This document shows, in pieces, positions 49,812 to 60,829 of a stretch of 64,000 bases of DNA; positions within the stretch are counted from its first letter, which is position 1, and the number at the start of each line of letters is the position of its first letter. The stretch is taken from the NCBI GenBank assembly GCA_013398295.1, contig VZSF01009040.1, positions 186,001 through 250,000 on the forward strand, in the 5' to 3' direction. The notes under the pieces were generated by a model that saw only the letters and a list, made by a program, of their open reading frames with translations, made no database searches and was not told the origin of the DNA. A program made the translations under genes and the position numbers. Source of the stretch: Chionis minor (Eukaryota > Chordata > Aves > Charadriiformes > Chionididae).

Positions 49812-52800
49812 TAATCGTAGGCACATCCAGGGTGGTGCTTCTGTGGCACTCCTGCAGTCATGTGGTACTCACAGAACAGATTTCCGCTCCTTGGCGCTCC
49901 TTCCTGTTGAATGAATGCTGGACGTCACAATGGGCAAAGTTCACGCTCTTGTGAGGCTTTCATGAAGTGTATTCCCACCTTTGGGTTTTCTTCCCTGTTT
50001 GCCTTATGGCTTCTCTCCCCATCTCTGGTGGTCTGTCCCAGTGATTTCCGGCATCTGGTGGCCTTTTCTAGGTAACAGCCAAGAAGGAATCTGGAATCTC
50101 CATCCTGGAGAATCCATTTTTCCTTCCCATCGTTGCCTTCACTAGCATCCCAGCATCCCTATTGCCTTCAGTGTTTTTCCTGGACACTCTTAATGACTTG
50201 TGTCACCTCTGGTCTGCTCAGTGGTGTGGCTGCTGGTCGGAAGCCCCATGTTCACTCTGAAGTTTTGCCAGATCTGTGGTTCCTGTGGATAATCTCTACA
50301 AATTCTGTTGTAGTGAAATAACACAATATCCCAGTTGGGATCAGGATCCTCTTGTACAGCAGAGGATGTGGACGCAGGGAAACTTTTTATTCCATGGAGT
50401 GCTAATAGTCTGTGTCACTTTAATAAAATTGCGAGGATCTTTATTGTTCTGAAATACATTAAACCGTTGTTGCTCTTGGCAATCTGCTATTAACCCTCTT
50501 TCATGCTGTGATTAGCCTTCTATTCATACTTTGTTTCTTGTCTATTAAATAGATTTTAATTGAAAATAGGACTTCAACTTTGTGCCTTGTGGCTTCAAAA
50601 CTAATTGATTCTTCTTAAAAGCATAAAAGCACCCTTTTCCATCAGGAATGGGGTGCATTAGGCTTTTTAATGGGGGGATGCACCGGACTAGGGTTGGTGC
50701 CATTTCCAGGCTAGTTAAATTACATTCACCACTTCTCTTTTGTCTAATCTTTTGGGTTTTTTGCTATAAAAGCAAGTCTTTCAGGTTAGCAAAATTGCTT
50801 ACAAATGTGCTGGGTTTATCCCTATTACGTTTTACACGTGTAGGTTTTTTTATAACACAACTCATTCCTCTGTGATTTTCTCAAGTAATTTCTCTTTGTA
50901 TTGATCCAAGTGTCTTTGGTTTATAAGACCTGGCAAAGGTAGTAAGAACTTTTGCAAAGATAAGCCAACCCTTTCTTGTATCCTGGCAATCATTAATTTG
51001 GCTTTTTTTTTTTGCCAACAGGTATGGTAAGCATCTGGATTTATTGCCATGAGAACTCAATATTAGCTAAAATATGGCTGCACTGCTATATAAGAGCCAG
51101 TCCTGGTATTCTTTGCATGTATTCCAGATATGTTAGTGATATTTAGAAATGTCTCATTTGGGTGTTACTACTGGAAGTACTTGTTTTTTCACTGTAAAAG
51201 GGAAATGAAGTTAAGGTCCCGGGAAAAAAAAAAAAGTGTTGTTTACCATCTGAGGAGTTGAAAAACTAAATTGGAATGGAATCACTGCATCCAAAATGCC
51301 GTCCTATGCATTTCAGTCTCTGTCTGGTCATCAGTACTTTTTAGCATAGTCTTGGTATGTATGCCTGCAAGTATGTGTCTGTATGACTATATTCACAGAT
51401 AATTTATTTATTGGCTTAAAATTACATTATGGTAATAATCATATCAGAGCTGATTTCCTCTTCCACTCTTCCTCCAAATCACTACCTCAGTAAAAATATA
51501 TAGGGAAACAAGATACTTTAGAACCCAATTTATTATCTCCTGCTGGTAGCAATAACCTGAAAATAACGGCAAATAGTAAAATTCAAACTTGAGGCAGACA
51601 CTGGTGCTGGGAACAGCTGTAGTTGCATTTATAAAGGATGGATTCAATATAACAGCTATAGAAATGTGCAATGTTTCAAAGGCTCCCAGATTAGTACTTG
51701 ATTGCTTTTTCAAGTTTGTTCTATAGATTGGGAAGAACACAGGATTTTAAAAGGTACGAACAAGTGTAATAAATAAGCTGCTACTTGAATCGGAGATATT
51801 GCCTCCCCCTCTCACTCTTCCCTGGCTTCTGCCTTCCCCTTAAAAAGTGGCTAATATTTTCCCAATAACATTGTTGCACAAAAAGTACTTTTTCTGTATG
51901 AGTATAGGAAAGTGCCATTACAAAGTCAATTATTGAGGAAAATCAGAAGGCTGGCCAGTATGTGAAGACAGTCCTAGCACCTGTGTTCATTTACCATAGG
52001 TATTATGAGAGATTTTTGTCCTGAACAGGGCATCCCCAGCCAGGCTATCTGTGCCGTTTTGGAGACTGGTGTGTGAGAGAATTCTGGCATTTAAAAGATT
52101 CATAGAAAAAACCCTCTTTACAGTTCATTAAAAAAAAAAAAAAAGGTATTTATTAGAGTATGAAAGAGTAGCAATAGAAAATCACATCAAGCTTTTAAAC
52201 AAAACTGATGGAAATCAGACTTGTCAATCAAATGGCTGAAGAAGGAATGAAACTCTTTTATAGAGGACCCCTCCGGTCCATCCAGTCACTCTGCCTATCT
52301 TCCTGGAAATTGTGGCTCTTTATACCCTCCTGGTTTTGGAAAAGGATGCGATTGTATGTGCATTTATTAATGCAGCTTGTTTCTTTTTGTTCTTTTCTTA
52401 TTCCTGAAGACTTTCACTGGAGGATTGTAGTCAGTGTAGAGTGAGTATAGGCTGGCGCAGACCTAGGATATATTTGGATATTTGATTAGAATAGTCTGTG
52501 TATTTTCTGATTTACGTTTTACAGAATACATAGAATTACTTAAGGAAGCGAGTAAACAAGCAGTCTTATTCCAGTGACAAGTACGATATTGGTCCTGGGA
52601 AAAGAGCTCCCAGTGCTAGAATTAAATAGGGCATCAGCCTGAGGGAGGAAGCGGAGCAGGGAGAGGGAGGCAGAGATTTCCTCCGGAATAAGAAAGAGTA
52701 TTCCATGAATTTGGAATGGCTGGTAAGCTCAGACTACAAACAGAAGCCTGCCCCTTTAACTTTTTGTAATCAATTTTTCTTGCTTTTCTTTTATCCAAAA

Positions 52801-54680
52801 TCAATTTAAAATACTCTTTGCTCCACTGATTGTAGCTGGTTAGTTTTCAAGGCAGAAGAACCAACCTGCTTTATCTAGTGAAATAGTTAAATTGCAATAT
52901 AGAAACATTCTAAAAATCAGTGAGAAGGAAAGAGCCGTTGCTAACAACGACGCCTTGAGTCGGAGCAGAGTAGGACTGGACTTTATTCCTTGGGTTGACC
53001 ATCTGCACTCAATTTTATTTCCTTTCATTTCTTCAAGTGAACTCTCAAAAAATGATACAGTTTTGCAAAGCTTGATGCTGAAAGGCGGGTTAAGCCATGC
53101 ATGAGACTTCTTGGTAAAATAAATACTCTTATCCTTAAAACTCTAATGTTTATCTCGTTCTGTCTGTCACTTCACTTGCAAGGTCTCTAGAAAAGGTCCG
53201 TTTATGTTAGCGTTCAGGTGAATTGGATTTATGCAACCTTGTTGTAATCTCCAAATGAACATGTCAAAGACCTTAGAGTGTCTCAGAAATCATTCAGAAA
53301 ATGGTCTTTTTTACTAACATATTATCTTTCTAGTTAGAATTAAATAACAGCTGTTGTTGAGTTCTGTTATTCTGATGAGCTGAAATCACAAGCACAGATA
53401 TTTGTCTAAAGTCTCAACTTCAGGATGTGCAAATGAAAATTTACTGGGATTCTGAGCACTGAAATCTTGTGTTAAAAGAAAAAAGTTGTGCTTTTCTTCA
53501 AATTATTAATTTTAAAGAAAATGGTAACATATCAGCAAAATAAAAGATTACTCATATATTGGGCATATTTTTATAAATTCTTTTCAAGTCAATTCCATGC
53601 ATGGAAGCAAAGGAAAATAGACATTAAAAATAAAAATGAGGATAAAGCAAACTCAGTAGCTATAAAAATTAATGAAGTCTTGGTAATACCATGGCAGAGT
53701 AAACTCAAACAAGCCTTTGCCTTTTGAAAGACTGCTTTGATATTGATTTATCTAAAGAGACAGCCAAATTCAGCCCATACTGTAATTAAAATGCAATATC
53801 ATATAATGACTCAGAAGATAGATTTGAGTCTTTCCCCTTCCTTTCCTTCCTCCCTCTGCCCCGGATAAAAAGGCGAGAGAAGTTAATTGAAACTAGAAAT
53901 CTTTTATGATAAATGAAAATATAAAGGGAATCGGCTTTCCAAATTTATTGTCAGTATCAACTAAACTGGTGCTTTGGCAGAATTTGGGGTTGGCTCATCT
54001 CCTAGAGGAAGAGGTTTGGAGATCCATGACTGCCTTGGGTGCAGACAGCTCAAATCAACGTCTCGCCTCCCAGGCAGGAAAGATGCTGTCTGCATATGTC
54101 TGTGTAGAAGAAACCCAGAGCTCTGCTCAGTTTTATTGAAAACAGTCCTGCAGCTGTAACCCAGAGGTGGCAGTGCCCCTGGAGGGGATGGGTGTGGGGA
54201 GGTCCCCTGTGCTCTGGCTTCTGTCACCTGCCTCCACCTGGCTCCTAATTGCAGCGTGAGCTTTTTGGGCTCTCTTCCAGTGTCTTTCTGGAAGTTCTTT
54301 CTCTTCAGCTGTCTTTCTCTTCAGTGCGGTGTAAAGAGTTCTCCTTGGCCATAAATGTGGAGGATTAGATTCTAGGCTGTTGCTCCAGATTTGTAGAAAA
54401 TCAGCATTGACTTTATTATTAAAGCACTTCTTTAGCATAGTCTTAATTGGGCTGCCAAATATGGACAATTTAGATAAAACTTTACCTGCCTTGCTGAGCA
54501 GAGGATTAATTTTTTGCTCTGGGAGATAAGACCCTAATAAAGCACCGGATTTTGGTGCATGCTGGAAAACAAAAGCCCAGCAGCAAACTCCTGAGCTCTG
54601 TGCATCGGTCAGGGCAAAGTCACATCCCTGCTTTTCTTTTTTCCTTTCTTTTTTCCCCCCACCCCCCCACCCCTTCTTAG

Positions 54681-54836
54681 TTACTAGACCAGTCGATGGG
54701 AAGCTTTGCCTGGCTCCTGCTCCCTCCGTCTCCCAGCTGTGTAACGTGCCATGCCCGTCGGCGTGCGTGGTGTCTGCCTGGTCGCTGTGGGGCCCCTGCC
54801 TTCATGAGAACTGCCACGACCACCACGGAAGAAGAG
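54681..54836 (+). CDS. THSD7B: THSD7B exon completing TSP1 unit 6 and starting unit 7
   Basis: The acceptor follows a long C/T tract ending ccccttcttag|tt and the donor is agaagag|gtaatg, giving 156 bases, phase 1 to phase 1. The previous exon's final g plus tt gives Val, restoring KEV-TRPVDGKLCLAPAP. Then come QLCNVPCPSAC, which closes unit 6, and VVSAWSLWGPCLHENCHD, which opens unit 7 with a WxxW motif. The last full codons are GRR and the split Gly codon leads into GFR of the next exon, matching the family pattern G-(K/R)-(K/R)-GFR. The first two codon positions of PSAC differ from the Asp usually seen before the last Cys (xxDC) in other units. In-frame skipping of this exon alone would delete 52 codons. 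Confidence 0.94.
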
Positions 54837-56539
54837 GTAATGGCTGCTCTTATACGTCGCTTTTGCAGCATCGGGGGACCTAATGCGGGTAATGGAATAT
54901 TATGATAAGATAGCAAGAGCAGGAGTGTCGAATTCTACATTGGGAGCTTAATGTATTTTTTTTTTAAATTAATCTAACATAGGATGAAACTCTTAGATGT
55001 GCGTACAGGAGTGGAATATGACCTTTAAAAGCTTTTTGCAGTTATTCTTGGAGGGAGGGGGGCAAGATAAGATATTCAGCCTGATTCAGATCCTTTTATC
55101 CTGCATGGAAGTGGTAGAAAAGGAGGGTTTCTTGTGGACCGCAGCTGCAGAGCTCTGTGGCACCAGGCTCTCTCGCTCTGATCCCCCTTCCAAGGGGGAC
55201 TTCCAAGGACTTCCAAGTCCTGCTGCGTGCCTGGATTCCAGGGCAGTGCTTGGGTGAGGCAGGAGGGAGTCAGTGCTGAAGTGTATCCCACGTTTTGGAG
55301 TTAGGCTGACCCAAGAGATTGTTTTCATTGGTTTGAGTTTGGTTTAAATTCCTGGAAGAGGAGCATGCAAATAGAATTTCACCCCCGTAGATGATAATTG
55401 ATTAGCGTGCATGTTTGCTGCTGCAACACTTGGAGATTCACTGCAGAGCATTTCCCTAAGGCTCTAACTTGAAAAGATGACTGTTGGAGTTCATATCAGG
55501 GAATGAATACTATTGTTTGGAAATTACACTTTTCTGAAAACAGCGTAAGTTTTTGAAGTGATTGGAGCTGGTTAGAATTTTTCAAAGAAAATAAAAAAGA
55601 AATAATACTAAACACATGATTAAAAAATTGCAAAACCATTTTTAAAATTTTTAAGTTGTTTTGAATGATTTCCTTTTGCTGGTTTGAGAATGGTGGAAGT
55701 TTGGTGTACTATATTGTCTGGAATATTTTATTTTTCATTTTCTGTTTTATTGCCAAGGCATTTCCATGTGGCCTCCACTAATGCTGTATATTTGCCCCTT
55801 GTCCGAGTCTGTTGTGGGAAAGACTACCATGTATTTTCTTCCTGCTTCTTTTAGCATTCTGTGTCATTTCCATAACAAAACATGCTGCAAGATACTTGCG
55901 TATTAGTTCTGCATTTTATATAGCAACATGACTTTTGGTTTTATTCAGAAGGAGGTAGATTATGTAATCAATTCTTTCATTATTTCTGTAACCTTTTTCT
56001 TCCACTTTACATTTGAATCTTCCAATTTAATAGGATGTCATTTCAAAGAGGTCTGATATGCATTATGTATCAGAAATCCTTACACCTTTATAAAGTAGAA
56101 TACTAATTTCTTAGTAAACTGCTCTGCTGTATCTCAAAACAAGTCTATTCATTAGCGGATTCCCAGGCAGAATATAGATGGCCTTTATATCTTCAACTCC
56201 TTGACTGTTTCTCTCTTTTTTATCTTAATGTTGTTATAACATTAATGTATGCATCACTGGGAAATTTCTATATTTGGATGTGTATTTCTATGTAATGTTG
56301 ATGAAAAGGAAAAAGAAATGTGAAAAATGTGGGTTGCTGGAATTGTTTACGCACTATTAGGTTTTGCATGCCCGGGCTGTGGGCGCATACAGCTAAGCGC
56401 TGTCCCAGTCAATTCAGTTTGTAAGTGGTTTTTCTTGATATCCCCCAGTTCCAGATGCCACTAGATCCTTTTGCTACTAGATTATTGGTGTGAATAATTT
56501 TTTGCTGTTGCCCATTTAATTCAGTTTCTCTTTTTCCAG
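54837..56539 (+). other. THSD7B: THSD7B intron between the 54.7 kb and 56.5 kb exons
   Basis: It begins gtaatg and ends ttccag, about 1.7 kb, the shortest intron here. It is AT-rich, especially 55550-56330, with no interspersed repeat that I recognise and no coding signal. Confidence 0.88.
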
Positions 56540-56737
56540 GCTTTAGAATGAGACAAAGGCAAGTGATCGTGGACCCGGTAGGCACCCTGGCAGGTTGTCC
56601 GCATTTAATTGAATCTATTCCTTGTGAAGACCCGGTGTGTTACGAGTGGATCATTTCAGAAGGAATATGTGTGACTGACCATGGAAAATGTGGACCTGGA
56701 AACCGCAAGCTGAAAGCTGTATGCAAGAACAAGAAAG
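56540..56737 (+). CDS. THSD7B: THSD7B exon completing TSP1 unit 7 and starting unit 8
   Basis: The acceptor is ctctttttccag|gc and the donor aagaaag|gtgtgt, giving 198 bases, phase 1 to phase 1. The product is GFRMRQRQVIVDP, CPHLIESIPCEDPVCYEW, then ISEGICVTDHGKCGPGNRKL and AVCKNKK with a trailing g for the next codon. ESIPCEDPVC closes unit 7 and YEW opens unit 8. The Met at 56548 is internal and is not a start. Reading past the donor gives a stop within three codons, which supports the splice site. Unit 8 is incomplete here: it should continue with further cysteines in the next exon. The exon is less GC-rich than the 24.7 and 34.5 kb exons. Confidence 0.95.
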
Positions 56738-57035
56738 GTGTGTAGTGGTATTGTCTTAAAAGCCCATCGTTTTTTGTGCCTCCTTCTGAAACGGAATTCT
56801 GCTGCAGAGCAATTGCGACTATTTACAATAGCTCCTTTACTGAGTTTTTATGAAACTTCAGATTTTTGAGTTGATTGTGATGCTCACAAAAGCCTAGTGC
56901 TGATGTTACCCAGGATTTTGCTTGGAGCCTTCTGTTCTGTTTTATTCCCAAGGAGATGGCTCAGCAGTACAGGTCATGTGTTGTCACCATTGGCCTTATC
57001 ACGACAAAAGTGGGATACCAATGGCCTGGTTCTCC

Positions 57036-57085
57036 CTAGAATCCTCTTTTTGAATCCTCTCTAGAATCCTCTCTTTTGAATCCTC
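57036..57085. repeat. 25-bp tandem duplication with internal GAATCCTCT repeats
   Basis: The units 57036-57060 and 57061-57085 both start ctagaatcctct and end gaatcctc, with one substitution visible. Each unit contains the AATCCTC motif twice, so an earlier, smaller duplication probably came first. Confidence 0.93.
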
Positions 57086-58383
57086 AGCCCTGTACTGAAG
57101 TAGGGCTGTTGCTGAGGCCAGCAGCACTGTGAGCATTCATAAAATTAATCCAGCCCTTAGCATTTCTTGTATCCTCAGCTTTTAGCGTGCGGTCTGAATG
57201 TTTATCTCATTATGATAACCCTCTTACAATCACAAGAAGGTATGCTTGGTTGTGCTGCCAAAATTAATATGGGAATTAGATGTAAATGAAATGATCGTAC
57301 TGAGCAATACTTTACTTGGCAGCAGTTTGAGACCTGCGGTGTGTTCAGTTTACAAGTTGTTAATAATGAATAAGTACATTTCTATATGACGTTTACAAAA
57401 AACCAGCAAGAGGTTATTTCTCGTGCATGGTTTGAACCTCAGCCAAAAGTTTCGTTTCTTGATAAGGTCAGTGTTGTCAGATCTTTAGATTCAATTACAT
57501 GGAGCGCGATTTTGCAGTCCTTAGTCACAGTGAGACTGCGCTATCATCTCAAAGGTGGCCAAATTGTGGAACTTTGCGAGCCTGATATTATATCTGAAAT
57601 GGAGGATTCTTCTTTTCCGTGGTGCTCAGGCAGATCACAGGAAACAATTTCAAGTCACTAACAGGAGGGGTTAATTGGCAAGCGGTTAAAAATAGTGTGT
57701 CATTTACAAGGCATTAGAATTTGACAGAATGAAACGATAGCTGCTTTGTCTGAAGAGCACAGGTTCTCCTGAAGTACATTTAAACTATATGTTGTTTTCT
57801 TGTATGTTTGTGAAAATGTGGGGGAAAAAAAATAATCTTCAACTGTTCTAAAATGACATAGCTAGAACACAGTGGAGAGCAGAGAGCTGTCTCTGAGTTT
57901 GGTCTGAGGATCCCTTCTGATGTAAGATCATAACTGTGGGTCTGGTCCTGCAGCGATGTGTGCGGATGGAGTCTTGTGTTGCTAAGGAGCACCATGTACT
58001 TCACACTGTCAAAACTGTGCCAACATCCATTTTTATGCACCAACTTGCGACTCGGAAGGAAAGCACTTAACATGGCAGATGCTCATTGATCTCTGATCAA
58101 ACTGTTCTCTGTGACTATGATCCTTAAGAAACCTTGCCTTTGATGTGTCTCTTCTTCACTTAATTGTTCAACAAGATATTGGAAGTCTCCCAGCACCCTT
58201 TTCATTTCAATTACTCTGTGCATGTTCTAGTTACCAAGAAAATAGAAGTTGGAACGTTCTTCCTGCCCCACCACCCTGAGGCAAACGTTGTCACTAGAAA
58301 TGATCATTGCCTGGTTCTAACTGTGAAGGTTTCACAAGGAAGTACCCAGATCACTGGGTGGATGAGGAGCACTGGTTAATGCT

Positions 58384-58578
58384 TGTCGTGGGTTTGGGCC
58401 GGATCGGCCCAAGCAAGCCGAGCGACAGATGTTCCCTCTCTCCTGCCGAGCAGGAGAGAGAGAAGAAGAGACACTAGTTTAGTAAGAACTAAACTACTTT
58501 AATGAAATATAAAGAATAAAATAACAAAAGAAAATAATGAAATATATACAAAACCGTATCAAGCTCCCAGGATGACAA
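58384..58578 (-). mobile_element. Probable avian LTR on the minus strand, truncated by an assembly gap
   Basis: The plus strand starts tgtcgtgggtttgggccgg, which resembles the reverse complement of the end of the bird ERVL-type LTR family (solo LTR at 10402 ends in ccacgaca). It continues with a GA-rich block and an A-rich stretch (58480-58560) reading, on the minus strand, like a T-rich polyadenylation-region segment (tttattctttatatttcatt). The other end and any internal sequence fall in the gap, so a full provirus cannot be excluded. No viral gene is visible. Confidence 0.55.
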
Positions 58579-59031
58579 NNNNNNNNNNNNNNNNNNNNNN
58601 NNNNNNNNNNNNNNNNNNNNNNNNNNNNNNNNNNNNNNNNNNNNNNNNNNNNNNNNNNNNNNNNNNNNNNNNNNNNNNNNNNNNNNNNNNNNNNNNNNNN
58701 NNNNNNNNNNNNNNNNNNNNNNNNNNNNNNNNNNNNNNNNNNNNNNNNNNNNNNNNNNNNNNNNNNNNNNNNNNNNNNNNNNNNNNNNNNNNNNNNNNNN
58801 NNNNNNNNNNNNNNNNNNNNNNNNNNNNNNNNNNNNNNNNNNNNNNNNNNNNNNNNNNNNNNNNNNNNNNNNNNNNNNNNNNNNNNNNNNNNNNNNNNNN
58901 NNNNNNNNNNNNNNNNNNNNNNNNNNNNNNNNNNNNNNNNNNNNNNNNNNNNNNNNNNNNNNNNNNNNNNNNNNNNNNNNNNNNNNNNNNNNNNNNNNNN
59001 NNNNNNNNNNNNNNNNNNNNNNNNNNNNNNN
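58579..59031. other. Assembly gap of 453 N
   Basis: The left flank is a probable LTR, the right flank is eighteen A (59032-59049). The gap could hide the rest of the LTR or provirus. It could also hide a small THSD7B exon. Long ORFs reported across it are artefacts of translating N. Confidence 0.98.
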
Positions 59032-60435
59032 AAAAAAAAAAAAAAAAAAGGTTAAAAAGAAAAAGTAAAAGCTGAGTTGCATAAAGTGTTTTGCCTGGAA
59101 TACTTGGTTTGTTGGTAGTGGGAAGCCGGCAGGGAGCCATGTGAAACTGAGAGACACATCAATTACAGGTAAAATAGCATAAGGCCTGTACTAATGATAG
59201 CATTATTCAGTTCAGATTCCTGCGCAAGTAACTGCCCTGCTGAAAGCATTGAGGGTAGCTGCATTATGTGCTTGTATTTTCATTTACTTAAGCATCTTTT
59301 GTAGAATTCAGCTCCGTATCCTAAAATCCAGTCTTCTATCCAGTCATTCTGTCATCCATGCCTGGCATTGTTGCTCTGTGTTTCCACTGAATGCCTAAAG
59401 GGATTAAAAAAAAAATACATTTTTTGGACCCCGTTAAATGACAAAATCCAATATATCATCGTCTTAACAGCAGCTCATTTGGGCCTGGAGTGTGTTGATT
59501 AGGGTACTTTGGATCTTCTGTATATCCCTGCCTGCAAGACGTCTTCATTTTTGTATGAATGCCAGACTTTTTGGCATGACGCTGTTTTCTCCTTGCAAGG
59601 CGGATAGTTCACGTCTCTTTAGAAGTGAAAAGCAGCTGAGTCTCCTCCTCTCCCTCTGTCCACAGTTCGGCTGAACGTGCCATCTCCCTCGCTAGCCCAC
59701 GCGCTGCTGTGTAATGCTGGTGGCCTCTTCTGTGCCGCTCTCCGTGGCTCGGAGACCTAAAGGCCTTTTTCATGAGGAGACTGTATTTTTCATTTGCCAA
59801 AAATGAGCTTTAATTATGTTGACTGTAGCGGGAGGGAACTAGCCACGTTTCTCAGTCCTGTCTCCCATGACAGAGGACTTTGCTGCTGCCAGCAGAGCCT
59901 GTGGGATCCTGTTGGCCTGAACTGCACTCCAGCACTGGGGAACTTGGAGGCGCGTCTTTGTCTCTGGTAGATGTTGATAGACAGTGGGCAGTGGGTGAAC
60001 TTAACAAGGTGTTAGCCCTTCTTTGTCCCACTTCCGGTCTCCCCAGACTCTTTCTCCCATGCCATGTCTCTTGCACACTCGTGGTGCCAGACCGTGCCAT
60101 GGTAGGGGGTTGGGAGGAGCCTGTTTGGGAGGGGAGCAGGAAGCAGTGGCTAACTAACCTCCTTCTCCAACTCAGACCCCAACTTGGGGAGCCCTTTGTA
60201 GTGGCTTTTTTATTCCATTTCTGGTGAGAAGGTTTTGTGCTACTGACCCAGGTAACAAACTGCTGCTGGCCTGAGCTGGAGCTTGAACAACTCAGGACCG
60301 CGTCAGACATGGGTCCGAGTCCGGTTTGCAGGGTTTCTCTGAAGACTTCCATGTCAAAGCAGTATCTCTTTGTAAGGGCTTGTACGAATTTCAGCAATGT
60401 AGCACTCTTCCTTCCAGTTGGTCTAGAGGTACAGA

Positions 60436-60829
60436 AATCATAGAATCACAGAATCACTTGGGTTGGAAGACACCTTCAAGATCATCGAGTCCAACCATAA
60501 ACCTATGCCAAAACCACCCCTAACCCATGTCCCTCAGCACCATGTGTACCCGTCTTTTAAATACCTCCAGGGACAGCAATTCCACCACCTCTCAGGGCAG
60601 CCTGTTCCAATGCTTGATACCCCTTTCGGTAAAGAAGTTTTTCCTAATATCCAACGTAAACCTCCCCTGGCACAAGTTGAGGCCATTTCCTCTTGTCCTA
60701 TGGCTTGTTACTTGGGAGAAGAGATTGACCCCCACCTCGCTATAACCTCCTTTTAAGTAGTTTTAGAGAGTGGTAAGGTCTCCCCTCAACCTTCTCTTCT
60801 CCAGGCTAAACAATCCCAACTCTCAAATG
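60436..60829 (-). mobile_element. CR1 LINE 3' end, same subfamily as the 49.5 kb copy
   Basis: The plus strand begins atcatagaatcacagaatca, shares almost all of its first 310 bp with the 49.5 kb copy, and extends about 80 bp further into the RT region (ccttctcttctccaggctaa). The extension shows that the two copies were truncated independently during insertion. The frame is broken. Confidence 0.95.

Larger units (their letters stand above)
42443..54680 (+). other. THSD7B: THSD7B intron between the 42.3 kb and 54.7 kb exons
   Basis: It begins gtatgt and ends cttag, about 12.2 kb, the longest complete intron in the window. It contains minus-strand CR1 copies at about 43516 and 49497, a T-rich strand-asymmetric stretch at about 44.2-47.8 kb, and a pure T tract at 48091. 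The 3' end is an unusually long pyrimidine tract (about 54630-54678) including runs of C. No gene is visible. Confidence 0.85.
24665..56737 (+). other. THSD7B: THSD7B gene, partial: five consecutive coding exons and their introns
   Basis: Five exons join into one open frame of about 524 codons made of TSP1 repeats. Splice phases agree at every junction: the first exon starts with 1 base already used and ends with 2; then 2 to 2, 2 to 1, 1 to 1, 1 to 1. THSD7B is a large type I membrane protein with a long TSP1 ectodomain and a short cytoplasmic tail; its function is poorly known. The choice of THSD7B over the paralogue THSD7A rests on short segments I remember as THSD7B-like: KLNRTVVANEICE, RAVIAPPL, VTAQHGLQ, LGEEE, and DHGKCG in the last exon. 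THSD7A instead has a long lysine/arginine-rich linker where this protein has a short acidic/basic one. The signal-peptide exon and the C-terminal half lie outside the window or are not recognisable. Confidence 0.9.

Noticed and set aside
58489..59157. Long ORFs across the N gap
   Set aside because: They consist almost entirely of untranslatable N.
59852..60397. 181-codon minus-strand ORF
   Set aside because: Low-complexity Ser/Gln/Thr-rich translation in a moderately GC-rich intron, no domain, and overlapping plus-strand ORFs of similar quality.
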